DNA from: UBA4636 sp045534575 | GTDB taxonomy: Bacteria; Bacillota; Clostridia; Christensenellales; Borkfalkiaceae | Length of the DNA: 64,000 nucleotides | NCBI GenBank assembly: GCA_045534575.1 | Contig: JAZSJZ010000005.1 | Span: 210,504 to 274,503 of the forward strand | Reading direction: 5' to 3' | Shown: piece by piece, positions 32,919 to 40,729 of the stretch | Position numbering within the stretch: position 1 is the first letter of the stretch | Layout of the letters: each line of letters starts with the position of its first letter | The notes under the pieces: generated by a model | Seen by the model: only the letters and a program-made list of their open reading frames with translations | What the model was told of the DNA's origin: nothing | The model's database searches: none | Made by a program: the position numbers and the translations under genes

Positions 32919-35060
32919 ATGTATGAAATTTTAGAAACAATTAATAAAGTATATTCTAAACAAGACGCCGCAAAAATAACAAAAGCCTATTATTTTGCGC
33001 AAACGGCGCACGAAGGGCAGAAAAGAGCGTCCGGCGAGGACTACTTTATTCATCCGTGCAGAGTTTCTCAAATTTTAATTGATTTAGGGCTAGACGTTAG
33101 CACAATCTGCGCAGCCTTCTTGCACGACACTATTGAAGACACCTCCGTTTCGGAAGGTGATGTTTTGCGTGAGTTCGGCGAGGAGGTTTTGCAACTCGTT
33201 CAAGGCGTTACTAAACTAGAATCTTTAGAGTTTAAGTCTAAAAAAGAAGAGCAAGCCGAGAATTTTAAGAAAATTTTCGTATCAATGGCGAAAGATATCC
33301 GTGTTATTATCATAAAACTAGCGGATAGGCTTCACAATATGCGCTCGCTCAATTTCCTATCAAAAACCCGCCAACTTGCTATTGCTAACGAAACGCTTGA
33401 TATTTACGCGCCACTAGCGGGAAGGCTTGGTATTTCGCAAATTAAATGCGAACTTGAAGATTTATGCTTAAAATACGTAAAGCCTGAAGTTTATGAATAT
33501 CTTCAAGAAAATATTAACACGCAACTTTCTGAGCGCAAACTTTTCATAAGTTCGGTTTGTGAAGAAATTAAAACAATTTTAGCCGAATCTAACATAAAAG
33601 GCGACGTTTTTGGCAGACCAAAGCACTTCTATTCTATTTATAGAAAGATGATTTCTCGCGATAAAACGCTTGACCAAATTTACGATTTATCTGCCGTTAG
33701 AGTTATCGTTGAATCAATCGACGAGTGCTACGAAATTCTAGGTAAAATCCATAAAAAATGGGTTCCAGTTCCTGGCAGAATTAAAGATTATATCGCAATT
33801 CCAAAGCCAAATATGTATCAAAGTTTGCACACGACCGTTGTAACAACATTTGGTCAAACTTTTGAAATTCAAATTAGAACCTTCGATATGCACAAAACTG
33901 CGGAATATGGTATCGCAGCGCATTGGAAATATAAAGAAAGCAAGGGCGAGGCTGATAACTTCGATAAGCGCCTATCTTGGATTAGAGAAGTTATGGAGTG
34001 GCAAGGCAGTTTAACTTCAACTGACTTTGTTGAATCTTTAAAAGGCGACGTTTATAGCCAAGAAGTTTTAGTTTTTACGCCTAAGGGCGAAGTTATAAGT
34101 CTTGCAAAAGACGCAACTCCAATCGATTACGCTTATAGAATTCACACCGAAGTTGGTAACAAATGCACGGGCGCAAAGGTTAATGGGAAAATCGTTCCGC
34201 TAAGTTATAAACTCTCCACTGGCGATATCGTTGAGATTATTACGAACAAAAGTTCAAAAGGGCCATCGTGGGACTGGCTAAAAATTGCTTCAACGCCTTC
34301 GGCTAGAGCCAAAATTAAGCAGTTTTTCAAGCGTTCTATGGGCGATGAGCATATAAAACTTGGTAAATCAATGCTAGAGAGCCAAGCAAAACTCAAAGGC
34401 TACTCGTTCTCGTCGCTAAACACGAGCGCTAACTTTGATAGAGTTAGTGAAAAACTTAGTTTTAACACGCAAGAAGAAATGTTTTCGGCTGTTGGCGCTG
34501 GCGCTGTTTCGGCTCAACAAGTCGTTTATAAATTTCTCGAAATTTACAAGAAAGAAAAGCCAGTTTCAACCGAGCAAACGGGTGTCGTTCAAGACCATAT
34601 CAAGAAAACGCACTCCGCTGGCGACGTTATAATTAAAGGCGTTGACGGCTTGCTTATAAGATATGCTGGGTGTTGTAACCCAGTTCCGGGCGACAATATC
34701 GTAGGTTTTGTTTCAAGAGGTAGGGGCGTTACCGTTCATAGAGTTGGTTGCCCTAACATTGCAAAGGAAGATCAAGAGAGAATTCTTCCCGCTGAGTGGA
34801 CTGATAAAGGCAAAGATAGTTACGTTGTTAGTCTTAAAATCAAAGGCACTGAACAAGCGCCACTTCTATCAATTATTTCGCAAGCGTGTTCTTCGTTTGG
34901 CTTATTCTGCTTATCGTTTAACGGAAGAATTGACGTGAAAAAACATCAATCCGTTGCAGACATAACCGTTAGACTTAACAAAAAAGAAGACCTTGATAAA
35001 CTTATCAAAAAGATTTTAGACGATAGCGAAATTATCGAAGTGTTTAGGACTATCGTATGA
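32919..35060 (+). CDS. rel: Bifunctional (p)ppGpp synthetase/hydrolase, RelA/SpoT family
   Basis: This 713-residue long RSH protein makes and degrades the stringent-response alarmone. The HD hydrolase domain (~25-180) keeps YFIHPCRVSQI and FLHDTIEDT (the HD and ED motifs), so hydrolase activity should be intact. The synthetase domain (~235-350) shows YRKM, YDLSAVRVIV and KDYIAIPKPNMYQSLHTTVV. TGS (~390-450, VFTPKGEVISLAKDATPIDYAY), the zinc-finger-like CCNPVPGD block and a C-terminal ACT domain (~640-713) follow. The order recJ-rel-MBL-hemZ is typical for Clostridia. It overlaps the next gene by 4 bases (ATGA). Confidence 0.97.
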   Translation: MYEILETINKVYSKQDAAKITKAYYFAQTAHEGQKRASGEDYFIHPCRVSQILIDLGLDVSTICAAFLHDTIEDTSVSEGDVLREFGEEVLQLVQGVTKLESLEFKSKKEEQAENFKKIFVSMAKDIRVIIIKLADRLHNMRSLNFLSKTRQLAIANETLDIYAPLAGRLGISQIKCELEDLCLKYVKPEVYEYLQENINTQLSERKLFISSVCEEIKTILAESNIKGDVFGRPKHFYSIYRKMISRDKTLDQIYDLSAVRVIVESIDECYEILGKIHKKWVPVPGRIKDYIAIPKPNMYQSLHTTVVTTFGQTFEIQIRTFDMHKTAEYGIAAHWKYKESKGEADNFDKRLSWIREVMEWQGSLTSTDFVESLKGDVYSQEVLVFTPKGEVISLAKDATPIDYAYRIHTEVGNKCTGAKVNGKIVPLSYKLSTGDIVEIITNKSSKGPSWDWLKIASTPSARAKIKQFFKRSMGDEHIKLGKSMLESQAKLKGYSFSSLNTSANFDRVSEKLSFNTQEEMFSAVGAGAVSAQQVVYKFLEIYKKEKPVSTEQTGVVQDHIKKTHSAGDVIIKGVDGLLIRYAGCCNPVPGDNIVGFVSRGRGVTVHRVGCPNIAKEDQERILPAEWTDKGKDSYVVSLKIKGTEQAPLLSIISQACSSFGLFCLSFNGRIDVKKHQSVADITVRLNKKEDLDKLIKKILDDSEIIEVFRTIV

Positions 35061-35671
35061 TAAAAGTTATTTCAATTCCGCTAGGTGTTCTTCAAGCAAA
35101 TACCCATATCGTCTATGACGACCAAACTAAAAAAGCGTTGATAATCGACCTCGGCGCGGACTTTTCTAAAATTCAAAGCGTTTTATCTATCCATAATCTT
35201 AAGGCTCAAGCGCTTCTTTTAACGCACGGGCATTTTGACCACACGCTTGGCGCAAGTTCGGCAAATAAGAAAGGCTTAAAAGTTTATATTTCTAAAAACG
35301 ATAGCCAAATGTTAACTGATACGAGTGAAAATTTAAGTTATCATTTTGGCGTTTCGTTTGAAGCGTTAAACGAGTTTGAAACGCTTTTCGAGGGCGACTA
35401 CGAAATTGGTGGTTTTTCGGTCAAAGTTATCGAAACGAAGGGGCACACTAAAGGCTCGTGCTGTTTTATTATAGGAGACTATCTTTTTTCGGGCGATACG
35501 CTTTTTAAAGATTCTTTTGGAAGATACGATTTTGAAGGCGGAAGTTTTATAGAGTTAAAAACTTCGCTCAATAAACTTTTTGCGCTAAAAAATTATCAAG
35601 TTTTCACTGGGCACGGCGAGAACACCACTATTCAATACGAAAAAGAGAACAACCCAATCTTATGTTATTAA
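35057..35671 (+). CDS. MBL-fold metallohydrolase, glyoxalase II-like
   Basis: This 204-residue protein has the metallo-beta-lactamase zinc motif THGHFDHTLG (~55-64), the second histidine in ETKGHTKGSCC, the bridging aspartate in LFSGDTLF, and the final histidine in FTGHGENTT. This set fits the short YqgX/GloB2-like hydrolases, which act on small thioesters, but substrate is not fixed by motifs. It is translationally coupled to rel upstream (4-base overlap) and hemZ downstream (10-base overlap). Confidence 0.92.
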   Translation: MIKVISIPLGVLQANTHIVYDDQTKKALIIDLGADFSKIQSVLSIHNLKAQALLLTHGHFDHTLGASSANKKGLKVYISKNDSQMLTDTSENLSYHFGVSFEALNEFETLFEGDYEIGGFSVKVIETKGHTKGSCCFIIGDYLFSGDTLFKDSFGRYDFEGGSFIELKTSLNKLFALKNYQVFTGHGENTTIQYEKENNPILCY

Positions 35672-37011
35672 CTAATCTTGAAAAATACGTAAGTGAATTT
35701 AACGAATTATTAAATGAGTTTGGTAGCGATTTTACCAAACTCATATTAACGTGCCAAGAAAAGGAAAATAAACTTGAAATAAAAGTCGAAGTTGAAGACG
35801 TTACCTTCCTTTACGATTATGATTTTATTTATAGTAGCGAACTTGAAAGAAAGCGCTATGAAAAACGCTACGCTAAACTTTCTCTTTATAAAGCCGTTTC
35901 AACCTATCTTAACGTTTCTCTTCCGTGGGGTGCGTTAACGGGAATTCGCCCTAGTAAACTTGCCTATACTGAAGGCGAAAAGTGGAAAGATTTCTTTCTT
36001 AAAACTATGCACGTTAGTTCGCCTAAGGCGGACGTTATTGAAAAAATATTGAACGCACAAAAGCCTTATATGGTAGAAGCTGGCAGTGTTTACGACCTTT
36101 TCGTTTCAATTCCGTTTTGCCCATCAAGGTGCGCTTACTGCTCGTTTATCTCTTGCGAAATTGGCAAAGAAAAGTTGATTAACGAATATATAGACGCACT
36201 TGTTAGTGAAATTAACCACGCTAAATCGTTAAATAAAAAGTTTAGGTCAATCTACGTGGGCGGGGGAACTCCCGTGTCGATTTCGAACGAGCATTTTGAA
36301 AGGGTGTTAGATGCGATAGGTTGTTCGTCTGTGGAATACACGATAGAAGCGGGCAGACCCGATTGCATAACTGAAGATAAACTCAAAATTATGAAAGAGC
36401 ATAACGTAACGAGGCTATGCGTAAACCCGCAAACCTTTAACGATAAAACGCTTGAACTTATTGGAAGAAAGCACACCGCAAAAGACATCTTAGAAAAATT
36501 TGAACTTGTTAAAAAGTATGGCTTTGATATTAACATGGATTTAATTGCTGGGCTTTACGGCGAAACGTTTGAAGATTTTAAATATTCTTTAGATAAAACC
36601 ATTTCACTAGACCCTGAAAATATCACCGTTCACACGCTATCTTTGAAGAAAGGCTCAAAGCTGAAAGAAACTACCGAGCGTTTAACCACAAAAGATATTG
36701 AAAAAATGGTTGACTATTCTCATAACACTTTGCAAACTGCCGGCTACAATCCATACTATCTTTACCGCCAAAAATATATGGCGGGCAATTTAGAAAACAC
36801 TGGGTATTCAAAGCCGAACAAAGAGTGCGTTTACAATATTGACATAATGGAAGAAATAGGTCAAATCGTGGCGTGTGGGGCAAACGCCGTTTCGAAAGTT
36901 ATTTTCGGCAATGAAAATCGCATAGAGCGTGTGGGCGCGCCTAAAGATATTGCCTCATATTTGTTAAAATTTAATAAAATTATCGAAGAAAAAGATAAAT
37001 TTTTCAAATAA
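35662..37011 (+). CDS. hemZ: HemZ-like radical SAM protein (coproporphyrinogen dehydrogenase family)
   Basis: This 449-residue protein has the radical SAM cluster motif CPSRCAYCSF (CxxxCxxC, ~residues 153-162), then YVGGGTPVSIS and IDAxxx-like VEYTIEAGRPD. An N-terminal domain (~1-145) ends with LPWGALTGIRPSKLAY, diagnostic for HemZ as opposed to HemN/HemW. HemZ was named as an oxygen-independent coproporphyrinogen oxidase. No other heme gene is in the window, and in many Clostridia such proteins may serve another role. It is the last gene of the recJ-rel-MBL-hemZ run. Confidence 0.93.
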   Translation: MLLTNLEKYVSEFNELLNEFGSDFTKLILTCQEKENKLEIKVEVEDVTFLYDYDFIYSSELERKRYEKRYAKLSLYKAVSTYLNVSLPWGALTGIRPSKLAYTEGEKWKDFFLKTMHVSSPKADVIEKILNAQKPYMVEAGSVYDLFVSIPFCPSRCAYCSFISCEIGKEKLINEYIDALVSEINHAKSLNKKFRSIYVGGGTPVSISNEHFERVLDAIGCSSVEYTIEAGRPDCITEDKLKIMKEHNVTRLCVNPQTFNDKTLELIGRKHTAKDILEKFELVKKYGFDINMDLIAGLYGETFEDFKYSLDKTISLDPENITVHTLSLKKGSKLKETTERLTTKDIEKMVDYSHNTLQTAGYNPYYLYRQKYMAGNLENTGYSKPNKECVYNIDIMEEIGQIVACGANAVSKVIFGNENRIERVGAPKDIASYLLKFNKIIEEKDKFFK

Positions 37012-37024
37012 TTGGTAAAAATCG

Positions 37025-37054
37025 TTGGACAATGCACTAATTATTTGATATTAT
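37025..37054 (+). promoter_or_regulatory. Probable promoter for rpsO
   Basis: TTGGAC at 37025-37030, 18-base spacer, TATTAT at 37049-37054. The ~75-base leader has two purine-rich sites, GGAGG at 37090-37094 and AAGGAG at 37120-37125. Confidence 0.6.
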
Positions 37055-37133
37055 ATTAACGCTACTTAATGCTTAGTCTTTCTATTTTAGGAGGCTCAGT
37101 TTTAAGCGAATAATTCAAAAAGGAGAATTGGAA

Positions 37134-37397
37134 ATGGAAAAACAAGTAAAGAGCAACATCATTGAAAACTTTAGAACCCACGAAACTGATACCGGTTCTG
37201 TTGAAGTTCAAGTTGCGTTATTAACTGAGCGCATTAACCATTTGAACGAGCATCTTGCTTCAAACAAGCACGATAACCACTCAAGACGTGGTCTTTTAAA
37301 AATGGTTGGTCGCAGAAAAGGTTTACTTGACTATCTTAAGCAAAAGGATATCGCTAAATACAGAGAACTTATCCAAAGACTTAACCTTAGAAAGTAA
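37134..37397 (+). CDS. rpsO: 30S ribosomal protein S15
   Basis: This 87-residue protein carries the S15 signature: FRTHETDTGSVEVQVALLTE, INHLNEHLASNKHDNHSRRG and LLDYLKQKDIAKY. The start is ATG 37134, 8 bases after AAGGAG; an in-frame TTG at 37128 is too close to that site. S15 nucleates the central domain of the 30S subunit. The pairing of rpsO with pnp downstream is widely conserved. A strong terminator and a second promoter separate the two genes here. Confidence 0.97.
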   Translation: MEKQVKSNIIENFRTHETDTGSVEVQVALLTERINHLNEHLASNKHDNHSRRGLLKMVGRRKGLLDYLKQKDIAKYRELIQRLNLRK

Positions 37398-37403
37398 TCG
37401 AAA

Positions 37404-37431
37404 AAGGGGGGTGTTTTTTTGCACCCCCTTT
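37404..37431 (+). terminator. Intrinsic terminator after rpsO
   Basis: AGGGGGGTG (37404-37413 region) pairs with GCACCCCCT (37421-37429), loop of T7, followed by T-rich sequence. Confidence 0.82.
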
Positions 37432-37454
37432 ATTATTTATTTTTGAAATTTTTA

Positions 37455-37483
37455 TTGCGGAATTTGCAATTTTTTGATATAAT
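37455..37483 (+). promoter_or_regulatory. Probable promoter for pnp
   Basis: TTGCGG at 37455-37460, 17-base spacer, TATAAT at 37478-37483; ~105-base AT-rich leader before AAGGAG and the ATG. Confidence 0.62.
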
Positions 37484-37597
37484 TTACGAGTGATAACTTT
37501 AGTTTTGGCAATACTAAAAATAGATTAAAATTTGAAAATAGCAAAAAAACGGGTGTTTTTTTGTTTCTATAAAAAATTAGAGTAATAAGGAGAAAAA

Positions 37598-39733
37598 ATG
37601 TTAGAAAATCACAAAATTTTTGAAACCGAAATCGGCGGAAGAAAAGTTACCGTTGACGTAGGCAAGTACGCACAGCAAGCAAACGGCTCGTGTATCGTTC
37701 GTTGTGGCGAAACGGTCGTTATGGTAAACGCAACTATGGCTGAAAAGCCAAGAGATGGCATGGATTTCTTCCCACTTAGCGTTGACTATGAAGAAAAAAT
37801 GTATGCCGTAGGCAAAATTCCAGGAAGTTTTAAAAGAAGAGAAGGCAGAGCAAGCGATAAGGCTATTTTAACTTCTCGTCTTATCGATAGACCAATCCGT
37901 CCGCTTTTTCCAAAGGGCTTTTTCAATGACGTAACCGTTGTTGCAACTGCTTTATCGGTTGACCCTGATATTTCACCAGAACCATTTGCAATGCTAGGAA
38001 GCTCAATCGCTTTGTCAATTTCGGATATTCCTTTTGCGGGCCCTACGGGTTCGGTAGTTGTTGGCATTGTTGACGGACAATATATTATCAACCCAACCCA
38101 AGAACAAAAAGAAAAATCAACCCTTCAACTCAACCTATCTGGCACGAAGGATGCTATTATGATGGTTGAAGCAGGCGCAAAAGAGATTGACGACGAGCAA
38201 ATGATTGGCGCAATTCTTTTTGGCCACGAAGAAATTAAAAAGCAATGCGCTTTCATTGAAGAAATGGTTGCCGTTTGCGGAAAGCCTAAGCGTGAAATGG
38301 AATTTTATCACGTAAACGAAGTTCTCGACCAAAAAGTTAGAGCATTTGCTAGCGAAAAACTCGACTGGGCTTTAGATACTTTTGATAGAGAAGTCCGTCA
38401 AGATAGACAAGACCAAGTTGAAAAAGAATGCATTGAATATTTCACTCAAGAAGATTATACTGAACTTGATGAATTAGAACTTTCTTTAGGCGATTTAATT
38501 CGTCAAATCAAAGATTCTCTTTACTATATCACAAAAGAAAAAGTTCGTGCTAAAATCACGCACAAGGGCATCCGTCCTGACGGCAGATCGTTAACCGAAA
38601 TTAGACCAATTTGGTGCGAAAACGGCTTATTGCCAAGAGTTCACGGCTCGGGCGTGTTCACTAGAGGTCAAACCCAAGTTATGACCACTTGCACACTCGG
38701 CACTATCGGCGATATTCAAAAACTCGAAGGCTTAGACGACGAAGTTCAAAAACGCTATATGCACCACTACAATATGCCGGGCTACGCTTCGGGCGAGGCA
38801 AAGCCAATGAGAGGACCAGGAAGACGTGAAATCGGTCACGGTGCGCTCGCTGAAAGATCTCTAGAGCCTGTTATTCCTTCACTTGAAGAATTCCCATACA
38901 GTATTAGACTTGTTAGCGAAGTTTTATCTTCAAACGGCTCAACTTCTCAAGGCTCTGTTTGTGGTTCAACCTTAGCGTTAATGGATGCAGGCGTTCCAAT
39001 CAAGAGCCCTGTTGCGGGTATTGCAATGGGACTTATAAAGGACGTTGAAACGGGCAAAGTTTCTGTTATGAGCGATATTCAAGGCTTAGAAGACTTCCTT
39101 GGCGATATGGACTTTAAGGTAGCAGGAACGGTAAACGGCATAACTGCTATTCAAATGGATATCAAGATTAAAGGTATTAGCGAAGAGATTTTACGCCAAG
39201 CAATTAAGCAAGCAAACGAAGGCAGACAACACATTTTAAACAAAATGCTTGAAGTTATCCCTGAGCCTAAGGCTGAACTTTCTAAGTATGCTCCTAAGAT
39301 TTTAGTATTCACAATCAACCCAGAAAAGATTAAAGACGTTATTGGAAGCGGTGGCAAGACCATCAATAAGATTATCGACGAAACGGGCGCTAAGATTGAT
39401 ATTATGGAAGATGGCAAGGTATTCGTTGCGTCTTACGAAGAAACAATCGCTCCAGCTCAAAGGGCTAAAGATATTATTATGGCTATCGCGCGCGACCTTG
39501 AAGTTGGTGATATGTTCATAACTGAAGTTGCTAGAATTTTACCAAAAGTTGGCGCGTTCTGCGAATTAACACCAGGTAAAGACGGTATGATTCACATCTC
39601 TAAACTCAACGCTGGAAGAAAGGTTGACTCTGTTGAAGAAGTTCTATCTATCGGCGATAGGGTTAAGGTTGAAATTATTAAAATCGGCGAAAAGGGAATT
39701 GACTTAAAACTTTTAGAAAAAGTTACCGATTAG
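37598..39733 (+). CDS. pnp: Polyribonucleotide nucleotidyltransferase (PNPase)
   Basis: This 711-residue enzyme degrades RNA 3' to 5' with phosphate. Two RNase PH-like domains are visible (~1-215 and ~310-540). Active-site elements FKRREGRASDKAILTSRLID, MMGMxx-like GDMDFKVAGT and SNGSTSQGSVCGSTLALMDAG are present. A KH domain (~550-615, VIGSGGKTINKI) and an S1 domain (~620-690) follow. Length and domain order are those of a complete PNPase. It acts as a trimer in the cytosol and in degradosome complexes. A very stable palindromic terminator follows the stop. Confidence 0.98.
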   Translation: MLENHKIFETEIGGRKVTVDVGKYAQQANGSCIVRCGETVVMVNATMAEKPRDGMDFFPLSVDYEEKMYAVGKIPGSFKRREGRASDKAILTSRLIDRPIRPLFPKGFFNDVTVVATALSVDPDISPEPFAMLGSSIALSISDIPFAGPTGSVVVGIVDGQYIINPTQEQKEKSTLQLNLSGTKDAIMMVEAGAKEIDDEQMIGAILFGHEEIKKQCAFIEEMVAVCGKPKREMEFYHVNEVLDQKVRAFASEKLDWALDTFDREVRQDRQDQVEKECIEYFTQEDYTELDELELSLGDLIRQIKDSLYYITKEKVRAKITHKGIRPDGRSLTEIRPIWCENGLLPRVHGSGVFTRGQTQVMTTCTLGTIGDIQKLEGLDDEVQKRYMHHYNMPGYASGEAKPMRGPGRREIGHGALAERSLEPVIPSLEEFPYSIRLVSEVLSSNGSTSQGSVCGSTLALMDAGVPIKSPVAGIAMGLIKDVETGKVSVMSDIQGLEDFLGDMDFKVAGTVNGITAIQMDIKIKGISEEILRQAIKQANEGRQHILNKMLEVIPEPKAELSKYAPKILVFTINPEKIKDVIGSGGKTINKIIDETGAKIDIMEDGKVFVASYEETIAPAQRAKDIIMAIARDLEVGDMFITEVARILPKVGAFCELTPGKDGMIHISKLNAGRKVDSVEEVLSIGDRVKVEIIKIGEKGIDLKLLEKVTD

Positions 39734-39743
39734 TAAATAAATT

Positions 39744-39779
39744 AAAGCGGTTTTGCAAACTTGCAAAACCGCTTTTTTA
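39744..39779. terminator. Strong bidirectional terminator between pnp and the SDR gene
   Basis: AAGCGGTTTTGCAA (39745-39758) pairs perfectly with TTGCAAAACCGCTT (39761-39774), with T6 on the + side. It can serve both convergent genes. Confidence 0.92.
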
Positions 39780-39820
39780 TATAAATTTTAAATTTTTTGC
39801 GAAATTTAAAGAACAAAAAA

Positions 39821-40639
39821 TCACTCTTCAAATAAAGAATTAAACATTTTAAGTTTTGATTTTTTTAATATTTTCGCAACAAGGCGAGGAAAGGTTTTTG
39901 GAAAGAGTTTATAGAAAAAATTCATAAGCTTAGCGTCGCAACCCAAAACAGCGATTTTCTTGCGTTTTTTAATGCATTTAACGATTTTTTTCGCCATATT
40001 TTGAGGCTTTGATGAAACCAAGTTTAAAAGTTTTTGGTCTTTTTGGCTTAAAGAAAATTTATCAAAAATAGGCGTTTTGCAAAAGCCGGGAATAATTAGC
40101 GAAACGTGGCAATCTTTTTCTTCTAAAATAAGCGTTTCAGTCCACGCTTTTAAGGCGGATTTTGACGCTGAATAAGCCGATTGCCCAATAACCGTGCAAA
40201 CTGAAGAAGAACTTGAAACGTTAACAAAACACGCTTTTTCGCTGTTTTTCAAAATAGGTAAAATATGCTTTGCCGAGTAAACGCACGAGAAAAAGTTTGT
40301 TTGAAAGGTTTTTGATAACTCTTCAACCGAAACGTTTATCGTTTTATCAAAAGGTGGCAAAACACCAGCGTTGTTAATCAAAACGTCGCATTGAAGTTTT
40401 GTTTTTGATAAAAAATCGGCAAGCCTTTGCCACTCGCTCTCTATTGATACGTCCATTTTAAACGGAATAAAACTCTCGCCAAGCGTTTTTCTAGTTTGAA
40501 AGAGTTTTTCTTCATTTCTTGCTAAGCCAAGAACGGTTGCGTTATAATTTTCAATCAAAATTTTGGCAATTTCAAAGCCAATGCCAGACGATGCGCCACT
40601 TAAAATAACGAAGGAAGATTGTAATTGGAAATTTTTCAT
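39821..40639 (-). CDS. Short-chain dehydrogenase/reductase (SDR), NAD(P)-dependent
   Basis: This 272-residue SDR has the cofactor motif SGASSGIGFEIAK (~14-26), LINNAGVLPP (~89-98), the catalytic Ser in NVSSSSSVCT (~140), and YSASKSALKAW (~155-165) with Tyr and Lys. The substrate is unknown; the C-terminal ~50 residues are basic and hydrophobic (KKIAVLGCDAKLMNFFYKLF), a feature of SDRs of the YqjQ/DltE-like membrane-associated kind. It is the only minus-strand gene in this part and is divergent from lon. Confidence 0.9.
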   Translation of the reverse strand: MKNFQLQSSFVILSGASSGIGFEIAKILIENYNATVLGLARNEEKLFQTRKTLGESFIPFKMDVSIESEWQRLADFLSKTKLQCDVLINNAGVLPPFDKTINVSVEELSKTFQTNFFSCVYSAKHILPILKNSEKACFVNVSSSSSVCTVIGQSAYSASKSALKAWTETLILEEKDCHVSLIIPGFCKTPIFDKFSLSQKDQKLLNLVSSKPQNMAKKIVKCIKKRKKIAVLGCDAKLMNFFYKLFPKTFPRLVAKILKKSKLKMFNSLFEE

Positions 40640-40662
40640 ATAAATATATTATCATTTCTTAC

Positions 40663-40691
40663 TTGATTTAACAATTATTTTGTGCTACAAT
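40663..40691 (+). promoter_or_regulatory. Promoter of lon-ysxC
   Basis: TTGATT at 40663-40668, 17-base spacer, TACAAT at 40686-40691. A hairpin ACCGCA/TGCGGT (40699-40704 with 40713-40718) lies at the start of the leader, just before GAGG. Confidence 0.8.
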
Positions 40692-40729
40692 ATTTTCTAC
40701 CGCATAAAATTTTGCGGTTTGAGGTTTAT

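Noticed and set aside
40682..40729. GTG start extending lon by 16 residues
   Set aside because: It overlaps the predicted -10 box and leader stem; ATG 40730 has GAGG at the right distance.
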